In this document: in pieces, positions 1 to 6,050 of the stretch
How positions within the stretch are numbered: position 1 is the first letter of the stretch
Layout of the letters: every line of letters begins with the position of its first letter
Source: Candidatus Latescibacterota bacterium
GTDB taxonomy: Bacteria > Latescibacterota > MVCY01
DNA: 8,579 bases
Assembly (NCBI GenBank): GCA_030608245.1
Contig: JAUWEO010000067.1
Coordinates: forward strand, 1-8,579
Reading direction: 5' to 3'
Translations under genes and position numbers: made by a program
The notes under the pieces: model-generated
The model's database searches: none
What the model saw: the letters and a program-made list of their open reading frames with translations, nothing else
What the model was told of the DNA's origin: nothing

Positions 1-648
1 TTCAGGCATGGGGATAAGCATTACCCTTACGCCTCTCCCTTCATCGAGGCGGGTATTCCCACCTTCATCGATAAGCCTTTGACACTAAAGGCCGAAGAGG
101 CAGAGAAGCTGGTTGAGCTTGCCGAAAAGAGAAACACGCCACTTACCTCTTTTTCCACTCTTCGCTATGCCCAGAATACTGTGGAGTTTATTAAGAAAAC
201 CAAAGAGATCGCGCCCCTCACTGCCGGAGTGAGCGCTGGACCAGCAGATGCGGAGGAACACCGACAGTACGGTGGGTTGCCCTTTTATGGCATCCACGCA
301 GTAGAACTGATGCTGGCCACATTCGGATACGAGGTAGAAAGCTTGTTGGCTGCCGAACGGCAGAAGAATATCCTTGTCTCTGTTAAATACCGAGACGGGG
401 CTCTGGTAGCCTTGTACTTCTTGGGAAATGCCTCCTATGTATTTCATTTAGTCGCCTACGGCAAAGAAGGCCATTTAGAGAATGTGGTAGATGCTTCCAC
501 CTGTTATGCCGATGGGCTGAAGGTTTTTCTGAAGATGATCCAGACGGGCAAGCCGCCTCTTTCCGGAAACGAGTTGATTGCACCGGTGCGTATTCTGGAG
601 GCAGTTGGACAGTCACTCTCTGCTGGTAAGGAGATCAAGCTTCGCTAG
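1..648 (+). CDS. Gfo/Idh/MocA family oxidoreductase, 5'-truncated by the window edge
   Basis: The frame is open from base 1 to a TAG at 646-648, giving 215 residues of the C-terminal part; the Rossmann nucleotide-binding start lies outside the window. Near the fragment's start, GIPTFIDKP matches the family motif G(xx)hhEKP, whose lysine contacts cofactor and substrate; here Asp replaces the usual Glu (DKP, residues 24-26). Further on, GGLPFYGIHAVELM (His at about residue 99) fits the conserved GG...D.G.H..D active-site segment, with Tyr-Gly before Ile-His. Proteins of this family are soluble NAD(P)-dependent dehydrogenases of sugars, inositols and related compounds; the substrate cannot be told here. 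A TTG at 79 could be mistaken for a start, but family-like sequence including the DKP motif lies upstream of it, so it is internal. The gene converges on rsmG, with a hairpin repeat between them. Family assignment is firm; function within the family is open. Confidence 0.88.
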   Translation, partial: FRHGDKHYPYASPFIEAGIPTFIDKPLTLKAEEAEKLVELAEKRNTPLTSFSTLRYAQNTVEFIKKTKEIAPLTAGVSAGPADAEEHRQYGGLPFYGIHAVELMLATFGYEVESLLAAERQKNILVSVKYRDGALVALYFLGNASYVFHLVAYGKEGHLENVVDASTCYADGLKVFLKMIQTGKPPLSGNELIAPVRILEAVGQSLSAGKEIKLR

Positions 649-710
649 CCAATGGTGTTATTCGCTGCTGGACAACAATCTTGCTAAATCAGTGTTCATG
701 TGGGTTTCTG

Positions 711-769
711 GTAGGGGCGCACCTGTGTGTGCGCCCGAATTGGGGCAGACACATAGATCTGCCCCCTAC
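711..769. repeat. Tandem-hairpin intergenic repeat with inverted ends (MITE-like or REP-like)
   Basis: The 59-bp element starts GTAGGGG (711-717) and ends with the reverse complement CCCCTAC (763-769). Inside are two perfect 8-bp stems. GGGCGCAC (715-722) pairs with GTGCGCCC (729-736), and GGGGCAGA (742-749) pairs with TCTGCCCC (758-765). The loops are 6 and 8 bases. It lies between two convergent genes (gene ends at 648 and 785). There is no T-run after either hairpin on either strand, so it is not a classical intrinsic terminator, though it could stabilise 3' ends or limit read-through. No coding potential is apparent. Only one copy is visible in this window, so dispersal in the genome is an inference from its architecture. 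Confidence 0.7.
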
Positions 770-784
770 GAATAGGTGCTAATC

Positions 785-1417
785 CTACAGCTTTTCCACC
801 ATCACCACGGTCCGGGGTTTAGGAAACTGAACCGGAATTTCCGTGATAGTGACGGGTATATTCAGATTTGACTGGTCAGAGCTTTCATCAGGGCCTTTGT
901 AGACGATGAGTTTGCCCCCTGTTCTAAGAAAGGGCAGGGCTAAGGGGACTAACTTAGAGAGGGGGGCGACGGAGCGGGCGGTTACCAGATTAAACCGATT
1001 CAAATATTGTTTGTGGCCGTGAAGTTTTTCGGCCCGTTCACAGATTATGGAAACCGACTGAAGACCTAATAAAGCAACCAGTTTTTTAAGGAAGAGAATC
1101 CTCTTTCTCCGAGAATCTAGAACGGTGAGAGATACCTGAGGACGGACGATCTTGATGGGAACCCCAGGGAAACCCGCTCCCGAGCCTAAGTCCAAAAGCT
1201 GAATTCCCTCTGGCCATTCCAAGTGAGGAACAGGGGTCAGGGAGTCCAGAAAATGATGGGTGACGATACGGGATTCGTCTGCCCTGGAGATCAGGTTCAT
1301 CCTCTGATTCCAGTCCAAGAGCAGCTGGTGATAGGTGGCGAAGGTCTCAAGGTGCTCTTTTGTCAGGACTATGCCCAGCTGCTGGGCCCCCTGATGCAGT
1401 TGTTTCACCTGAAACAT
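785..1417 (-). CDS. rsmG: 16S rRNA (guanine-527-N7)-methyltransferase RsmG (GidB)
   Basis: This 210-residue protein has the normal RsmG length. It transfers a methyl group from S-adenosylmethionine to N7 of G527 in 16S rRNA of the small ribosomal subunit; in several bacteria loss of it gives low-level streptomycin resistance. The Rossmann-like SAM site is DLGSGAGFPGVP (residues 76-87). It is followed by DSRRKR (101-106), ICERAE (125-130), the family motif TARSVAPL (146-153) and YKG (173-175). The N-terminal segment LGIVLTKEH...WNQRMNLIS aligns with the usual start of the family. The ATG at 1417 is preceded on its strand by GGAAGAGG a few bases upstream, so it is well supported. It is the last gene of the mnmE-mnmG-rsmG operon, and its first 71 bp lie inside the 3' end of mnmG in another frame, which suggests translational coupling. 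No parA or parB follows. Confidence 0.97.
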   Translation of the reverse strand: MFQVKQLHQGAQQLGIVLTKEHLETFATYHQLLLDWNQRMNLISRADESRIVTHHFLDSLTPVPHLEWPEGIQLLDLGSGAGFPGVPIKIVRPQVSLTVLDSRRKRILFLKKLVALLGLQSVSIICERAEKLHGHKQYLNRFNLVTARSVAPLSKLVPLALPFLRTGGKLIVYKGPDESSDQSNLNIPVTITEIPVQFPKPRTVVMVEKL

Positions 1418-3284
1418 CTTGCCTCTTCCTCTTCTCCAAATAGATTATGAGGGCAGAAAGGTCGGAGGGCCTGACCCCGGTGATCCTGGATGCCTGTCCT
1501 ACTGACCTGGGTCTTATCTGCCCCAGTTTTTCCCTGGCTTCTGTGGAAAGGGTTTCAATAGAGGAATAGTCTATTCCCTCGGCAATTATCCTCTTCTCCA
1601 AGCGTTTAAAATGTTCTACCTGCTGTCTCTGCCGCTCAATGTATCCTTCGTATTTGACCTCCATCTCCACCTGTTGCCGGATCTGTTGCTCAGGGCAATC
1701 TGGTTTGCCTCGCAGGGGCAGAATATCTGCATATCTCACCTGGGGGCGCTTCAGTATCTGAGCCAATATCTCCGGCTCCGAGATGGCTGGTGTTCCACAG
1801 CGGGCCAATGTGGGGTTGACCTCAGAGGGTCTCACCCGTTTTTGCCTCAGAAAATCTACTTCTGATTGGATAGCTTCTCGTTTCCGCTGGGTTTTTCTGT
1901 AGGTCTCCTCTGGGATTAACCCTAACCGGTAGCCGTACTCCATCAACCTCAGGTCGGCATTGTCCTGGCGCAACAGAAGTCGGTACTCGGCCCGGGAGGT
2001 GAACATCCGATAAGGCTCTTCCACCCCTTTGGTGACTAAGTCATCTATCAGCACCCCGATATAGGCCTCGGATCTGTCCAACACAAAAGGATCTTCCCCT
2101 TTTATCCTCAACACCGCATTAATCCCTGCCATCAATCCCTGGGCAGCGGCCTCTTCGTAGCCCGAGGTCCCGTTGATCTGTCCGGCTAAGAACAGACCTT
2201 TAACCTGTTTAGTCTCCAATGTGGGGCAAAGCTGGGTAGGAGGAATGAAGTCATATTCAACTGCATAGCCAGGTCTGGTGATCTCTGCCTGCTGCATCCC
2301 CGGGATGGTCCTCAGTGCCTTCAGTTGAACATCTTCGGGCAGACTGGTGGCAATCCCGTTCACATAAAGCTCGGTGGTAGTTCTGCCTTCCGGTTCGATG
2401 AAGATCTGATGGCTTTGCTTGTCGGGGAACTGGACCACCTTCACCTCAATAGATGGGCAGTATCTGGGTCCTGTGCCCATAATCCTGCCTGTATAGAGAG
2501 GGGACCTATCTAAGGCTGCTTCAATTATCCGGTGGGTCTCTGGATTAGTGCGGGTGAGGTAGCAGAGAAGCTGCTCGAGCTCTACTCGTTCTGTGCGATA
2601 AGAGAGAGGCTGAGGTGGCTGATCACCTGGTTGTTCTTCCATCTGGGAAAAATCCACTGTCTGGCCGTCTACCCGGGGAGAAGTGCCGGTTTTGAGCCTG
2701 CCCAGGCGAAGGCCCAACTGCTGTAGAGACTCTGAGAGTCCGACTGAAGGGAACTCGCCTGCTCGTCCGGCGGGAAAACTGTCCAGTCCAATGTGGATTA
2801 AACCGTTGAGGAATGTCCCGGTGGTCAGAACCACTGCCCGGGCAGATATCTCGGCACCAATATGGGTCTTCACCCCGATTATTCTATCCCCCTCAGTCAA
2901 CAACGCCACCACCTGTGCCTGTTTCAGGTCGAGGTTCTCCTGGTGTTCAAGGCATTTTCGCATCTGGAGCCGATAGGCAATCCTATCTGCCTGAGCACGG
3001 GGGGACCAGACTGCCGGGCCTTTGGAGAGGTTGAGCATCTTGAACTGGAGTGCGGTGGCATCGGTTACCCGGGCCATCTCTCCCCCCAGGGCGTCTATCT
3101 CACGCACCAGGTGGCCTTTTGCTAACCCGCCAATGGCAGGATTACACGACATCTGAGCCACGGTGTCGATGTTCATTGTGAGCAGAAGCGTGGCACAACC
3201 CATCCGGGCCGAGGCCAGCGCGGCCTCGCAGCCGCCATGGCCAGCTCCTATGACGATTATGTCGTAATCTCTGAAATATCCCAT
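1347..3284 (-). CDS. mnmG: tRNA uridine-5-carboxymethylaminomethyl modification enzyme MnmG (GidA)
   Basis: MnmG is the FAD-dependent partner of MnmE; the complex builds the (carboxymethyl)aminomethyl group on wobble uridine 34 of certain tRNAs. The 645-residue protein has the dinucleotide-binding motif GAGHGG (13-18) and the two conserved cysteines in their family contexts, MSCNPAIGG (Cys47) and GPRYCPSIE (Cys276). The second FAD-contact region is LFLAGQINGTSGYEEAAAQG (364-383). The helical C-terminal domain ends with the expected GVRPSDLSALIIYLEKR. After that, about 24 extra residues rich in Gly, Ala and Pro run on to the TGA, which is longer than usual and overlaps rsmG by 71 bp. The start at 3284 lies 9 bp after the mnmE stop, with only a weak GGGAAATGA-like ribosome site, so translation may depend on coupling to mnmE. 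No key residue is missing. Confidence 0.97.
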   Translation of the reverse strand: MGYFRDYDIIVIGAGHGGCEAALASARMGCATLLLTMNIDTVAQMSCNPAIGGLAKGHLVREIDALGGEMARVTDATALQFKMLNLSKGPAVWSPRAQADRIAYRLQMRKCLEHQENLDLKQAQVVALLTEGDRIIGVKTHIGAEISARAVVLTTGTFLNGLIHIGLDSFPAGRAGEFPSVGLSESLQQLGLRLGRLKTGTSPRVDGQTVDFSQMEEQPGDQPPQPLSYRTERVELEQLLCYLTRTNPETHRIIEAALDRSPLYTGRIMGTGPRYCPSIEVKVVQFPDKQSHQIFIEPEGRTTTELYVNGIATSLPEDVQLKALRTIPGMQQAEITRPGYAVEYDFIPPTQLCPTLETKQVKGLFLAGQINGTSGYEEAAAQGLMAGINAVLRIKGEDPFVLDRSEAYIGVLIDDLVTKGVEEPYRMFTSRAEYRLLLRQDNADLRLMEYGYRLGLIPEETYRKTQRKREAIQSEVDFLRQKRVRPSEVNPTLARCGTPAISEPEILAQILKRPQVRYADILPLRGKPDCPEQQIRQQVEMEVKYEGYIERQRQQVEHFKRLEKRIIAEGIDYSSIETLSTEAREKLGQIRPRSVGQASRITGVRPSDLSALIIYLEKRKRQDVSGETTASGGPAAGHSPDKRAP

Positions 3285-3293
3285 AGCGATCGT

Positions 3294-4676
3294 TCATTTC
3301 CCAATACAGAAAGTGCTGAATATCTCTTTCAGGACATCCTCAGAGGTGATCTCGCCCACAAGCTCTTTTAAGGCTTCCAAGGCTTCTCGGATGTCCAGGG
3401 CGGCACATTCAAAGGAGAGTCCCGAGGTCAGGGCCTCACAGGCCTGTTTAAGTGCCCTCTTTGTCTTCTGCAGGCATTCCTTGTGTCTCTGGTTAGTTAT
3501 AACTGCCCTCTCCCGGAAGGTTCCTGCCCCTTTTGTTACCAAGGCGATCAATTCGGTGTTGAATTCTTCCACTCCCCAGCCTTTCAAGGCTGACATCTCC
3601 ACGATCGGGGCATAGTTGTAGATTTCAGCAGCTTGTTCTGTAGAAAGCACCTTCTCTAAGTCGCATTTGTTAAGCACCACCAGAAACTTCTTCCCGTTCA
3701 GCATCTGGGCCAGCAGTTTGTCCTCATGCTTCAGGGATTCCGAGGCATCGAGCATCACCACCAACAGGTCTGCGTCTTCGATATGGAACTGGGTTCGTTT
3801 TCTGCCTTCTAACTCGACAATATCGTTGCTTTCTCTCAGTCCGGCGGTATCCACTATATTGAAGGGGATGCCTTCCACTTGGATCCATTCCTCGATCGAG
3901 TCTCTGGTAGTGCCGGGCACTGGGGTGACGATGGCCCTTTCCTCGCCCAACAACAGGTTAAGCAGGCTGGATTTGCCCACATTGGGCCTTCCCACTATGG
4001 CTACCTTGACTCCCTCCCTCACTATTCTGCCCTGCTCAAAGGAACTCAGCAGCGCCTCTAACCGGCTAACGTCCCGAGAGAGTCTCTCTGTAAGGTCTTC
4101 TACGTTTATAAAATCGATATCCTCTTCAGAGAAGTCTAAGCTAACCTCTATCAGAGAGAGACATTTGGTAAGGCTTTTTTTGATGCTGGTAAGAGTCTGT
4201 GAGAGCTGTCCTTTTAGCTGAGAAAGGGCGACAGTGTGACCGAGTTGCGTTTTAGCCCTGACCAGATCCGAGACCGCTTCGGCTTGTGTCAGGTCGATTC
4301 GTCCTCCCAGGAAGGCTCTCTGGGTGAACTCTCCCGGTTGGGCCAGTCTGGCACCCTTTCTCAGGACGGCCTCTAACACCGTCTGGGTGGCGACCAATCC
4401 GCCGTGGCAGTTTATCTCCACCACATCCTCGGTGGTGTAAGAGTGAGGAGCCCGCATCACCGAGACCAAAACCTCATCCACCTGGTTGCCATCCTCCACT
4501 ATCCTTCCGTAAGTGAGCCGATAGGTGGGAAGTTGGCTGATTTGCCTTTTGCCCCTGAACAGGGAGTCAACGATCTCGACAGATCGAGGGCCGCTCAAGC
4601 GAACTATCCCTATTCCTCCCACTCCCATGGGAGTAGAAACCGCAACAATGGTGTCATTATTTGCCGTACGCATCAT
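3294..4676 (-). CDS. mnmE: tRNA uridine-5-carboxymethylaminomethyl GTPase MnmE (TrmE)
   Basis: MnmE is a dimeric, potassium-stimulated GTPase that binds a folate derivative and works with MnmG on tRNA U34. With the chosen start the protein has 460 residues, a normal length. The N-terminal folate-binding domain opens NNDTIVAVSTP.GVGGIGI. The inserted G domain carries the P-loop GRPNVGKS (229-236), GTTRD (255-259), DTAG (276-279) and NKCD (336-339). The C-terminal motif CIGK (457-460), with the catalytic cysteine, is intact. An in-frame GTG at 4736 would add 20 residues, but they are not family-like, no ribosome site precedes it, and it would lie almost at the predicted transcript start. I therefore prefer ATG 4676, with ATG 4673 an equal alternative; neither has a clear Shine-Dalgarno sequence. 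It is the first gene of the three-gene operon. Confidence 0.96.
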   Translation of the reverse strand: MMRTANNDTIVAVSTPMGVGGIGIVRLSGPRSVEIVDSLFRGKRQISQLPTYRLTYGRIVEDGNQVDEVLVSVMRAPHSYTTEDVVEINCHGGLVATQTVLEAVLRKGARLAQPGEFTQRAFLGGRIDLTQAEAVSDLVRAKTQLGHTVALSQLKGQLSQTLTSIKKSLTKCLSLIEVSLDFSEEDIDFINVEDLTERLSRDVSRLEALLSSFEQGRIVREGVKVAIVGRPNVGKSSLLNLLLGEERAIVTPVPGTTRDSIEEWIQVEGIPFNIVDTAGLRESNDIVELEGRKRTQFHIEDADLLVVMLDASESLKHEDKLLAQMLNGKKFLVVLNKCDLEKVLSTEQAAEIYNYAPIVEMSALKGWGVEEFNTELIALVTKGAGTFRERAVITNQRHKECLQKTKRALKQACEALTSGLSFECAALDIREALEALKELVGEITSEDVLKEIFSTFCIGK

Positions 4677-4749
4677 CAGGTGACTTAGCGATTTAACATT
4701 ATCTGGATAAATAGTTTCTTCAAAGATAACAGACACTGCAAGCTGGAAA

Positions 4750-4778
4750 TAAATAGCACATTCCTATCCAAAAGTCAA
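4750..4778 (-). promoter_or_regulatory. Candidate sigma-70 promoter of the mnmE-mnmG-rsmG operon (extended -10)
   Basis: Read on the minus strand, TTGACT (4778-4773) is followed after exactly 17 bases by TATTTA (4755-4750). The bases TGC directly before it form the TGn extended -10 motif. Transcription would start near 4743, leaving a leader of about 65 bases before the ATG at 4676. The -35 is a 5/6 match; the -10 hexamer is weak (3/6), so the call rests on spacing, the TG and position. Confidence 0.5.
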
Positions 4779-4827
4779 GAGAAAAAAGGCACCTGTGTGC
4801 ATCTGCAACTTTCCGAAAAAGATTCAG

Positions 4828-4884
4828 AAAAAAATCCTTTTTTGTAAAAAAGATATTGATAATAGAGCGGCAAATCCGTATTTT
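4828..4884 (+). promoter_or_regulatory. Candidate UP-element plus sigma-70 promoter for the right-hand gene pair
   Basis: TTGATA (4856-4861, 5/6 match to the -35 consensus) is followed after 17 bases by TATTTT (4879-4884, 4/6 match to the -10). Directly upstream, at 4828-4851, an A-run, a T-run and another A-run follow each other. This resembles the A/T-tract layout of UP elements bound by the RNA polymerase alpha C-terminal domain. Transcription would start near 4891, giving a leader of roughly 97 bases before the ATG at 4988. Confidence 0.45.
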
Positions 4885-4897
4885 GAAGATAAACTTT

Positions 4898-4912
4898 GCT
4901 ACTATTCGTAGC
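4898..4912. promoter_or_regulatory. Small dyad just downstream of the predicted start, possible operator or leader hairpin
   Basis: GCTAC (4898-4902) and GTAGC (4908-4912) form a perfect 5-bp inverted repeat around a 5-base centre. It extends imperfectly into flanking TTT and AAA. Its place just after the predicted transcription start is where a repressor operator would sit, but a dyad this short can occur by chance. Confidence 0.22.
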
Positions 4913-4975
4913 CAAATAAGGAGAATCAACTCTGTTTTGGGCCTACTTTGTGACTATATCAAGACAGAATATACG

Positions 4976-4984
4976 AGGAGGGAG
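4976..4984 (+). promoter_or_regulatory. Ribosome-binding site fixing the start at 4988
   Basis: AGGAGGGAG contains GGAGG (4977-4981) six bases before ATG 4988. It decides against an upstream in-frame TTG at 4856, whose 44 extra residues are not family-like. Confidence 0.85.
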
Positions 4985-4987
4985 AAA

Positions 4988-6010
4988 ATGGACAAAGTAA
5001 AAGTAGGATTAGTCGGTGCAGGAACATGGGGCGAAGCTCATGCGGAAATATATTCAAGTCACCATCTTTCAGAGTTTGTTGCAGTGTGTGATATTTCAGA
5101 AGAGAGAGCTGAAGCGCTTGCTCAAAAGTATAATGTAAGATATTTTACTGATTATGAAAAAATGCTGGACGAGGTGGAGTGTGATGCTTTGGCTATTGTT
5201 ACGCCTGATTTTGCCCATGCTGCACCTGTTGTTGCCGCTGCGAAAAGGAATAAGCATATTTTGTGCGAGAAACCTTTGGCAACATCTTACCAAGACCTCA
5301 ACTTAATATTGAATGCTTTGAGAGGTAAAAATATTCAGTTGATGGTTGATTTCCACAATAGATGGAATCCACCTGTTTGTAAGATAAAAGACGATGTGGA
5401 TGCAGGTAAGATAGGAAAGATAGTATCAGCATACATTCGTCTTAATGACATTATCTATGTTCCCACAGAGATGCTCTCTTGGGCAGAGAAATCTTCAATT
5501 TTGTGGTTTCTTGGCAGTCATTCTGTGGATGTCTTGAACTGGATTATCGGGGCTAAGGTCAAAAGAGTGTATTCTGTTTGCTATGAAGGTATACTGAAAA
5601 GCAAAGGAATAGATGTCCCCGATCTATATCAGACAATACTCGAGTATTCAAATGGCACTGTTGCAACTATGGAAAATAGTTGGATTCTGCCAAATACAAA
5701 TCCATATGTTAATGATTATAAGCTGAATGTAACAGGTGAAAAAGGGATGTTCAATATGGACTTCTCACATAATACGCTTCTGGAAAGATTTTTAGAAAAT
5801 GAAGCCGCTCATCCCGATGTTATATGTAAACCTAAAATCCATGGTAAGCCAACAGGTCTTGCCTATGAGAGCATACGTGATTTTATCGAGAGGATATATT
5901 ACAAAGAGAAGGTTCGGATTTCATTAGAGGAAAGTGTTGCAGTGACTAAGATAATCCTGGCCATTATGGAATCAGTGAAGAAAAAGACCCCAGTCACGGT
6001 AAGCTTGTAA
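4988..6010 (+). CDS. Gfo/Idh/MocA family NAD(P)-dependent oxidoreductase (complete, AT-rich)
   Basis: This 340-residue soluble protein is a complete member of the family. The N-terminal Rossmann fold starts VKVGLVGAGTWG (glycines 10, 12 and 15) and continues with the acidic end of the second strand, VCDISEERA, typical of NAD(H)-preferring members. The catalytic EKP is at 94-96 in HILCEKPLA. GSHSVDVLNWIIG (His178, Asp181) gives the active-site histidine region of the C-terminal substrate domain. Known relatives oxidise sugars, inositols or nucleotide-sugars; the substrate here is unknown. It has its own strong ribosome-binding site, and the deacetylase follows after 40 bp on the same strand, so the two may be co-transcribed. 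Its base composition stands out: two 60-base lines counted by hand (5041 and 5701) are about 37% and 32% G+C, against 57% for a line in the next gene. This suggests a different origin. It differs in motif (EKP versus DKP) from the oxidoreductase at the left end. Confidence 0.92.
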   Translation: MDKVKVGLVGAGTWGEAHAEIYSSHHLSEFVAVCDISEERAEALAQKYNVRYFTDYEKMLDEVECDALAIVTPDFAHAAPVVAAAKRNKHILCEKPLATSYQDLNLILNALRGKNIQLMVDFHNRWNPPVCKIKDDVDAGKIGKIVSAYIRLNDIIYVPTEMLSWAEKSSILWFLGSHSVDVLNWIIGAKVKRVYSVCYEGILKSKGIDVPDLYQTILEYSNGTVATMENSWILPNTNPYVNDYKLNVTGEKGMFNMDFSHNTLLERFLENEAAHPDVICKPKIHGKPTGLAYESIRDFIERIYYKEKVRISLEESVAVTKIILAIMESVKKKTPVTVSL

Positions 6011-6050
6011 AAATAGCTGGTGTTGCTGAACGATAAGGGAGATAGGGGCG

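Larger units (their letters stand above)
4677..4987. other. AT-rich divergent intergenic region between mnmE and the oxidoreductase gene
   Basis: This 311-bp stretch separates two genes pointing away from each other. It holds a candidate promoter for mnmE (minus strand), a series of A- and T-tracts between about 4782 and 4851, a candidate promoter for the right-hand gene, a small dyad and a strong ribosome-binding site at the right end. The frames crossing it on either strand show no recognisable protein; a 69-codon minus-strand frame is rich in Phe, Ile and Lys, as random AT-rich DNA would be. I see no tRNA, riboswitch-like conserved core or mobile-element end here. Confidence 0.7.

Noticed and set aside
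4677..4736. GTG at 4736 as the mnmE start, adding 20 residues
   Set aside because: The added residues are not MnmE-like, no ribosome site precedes the GTG, and it would lie almost at the predicted transcript start. The family's N-terminus fits ATG 4676 or 4673.
4789..4799. 11-bp GCACCTGTGTG also present in the hairpin repeat at 719-729
   Set aside because: The neighbouring bases do not match, the stem and inverted ends are missing, and an 11-bp low-complexity match is not good evidence for a second repeat copy.
4782..4800. Terminator-like GCAC-ACAG-GTGC followed by six T on the minus strand
   Set aside because: The stem is only 4 bp and no minus-strand gene ends before it, so termination is unlikely.
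4720..4929. 69-codon minus-strand frame upstream of mnmE
   Set aside because: It consists of AT-rich sequence rich in Phe, Ile and Lys, overlaps both predicted promoters, and has no ribosome site or family resemblance.
4948..4975. TTGTGA-16-TATACG as a promoter for the gene at 4988
   Set aside because: Transcription would start at or inside the ribosome-binding site, leaving no usable leader.
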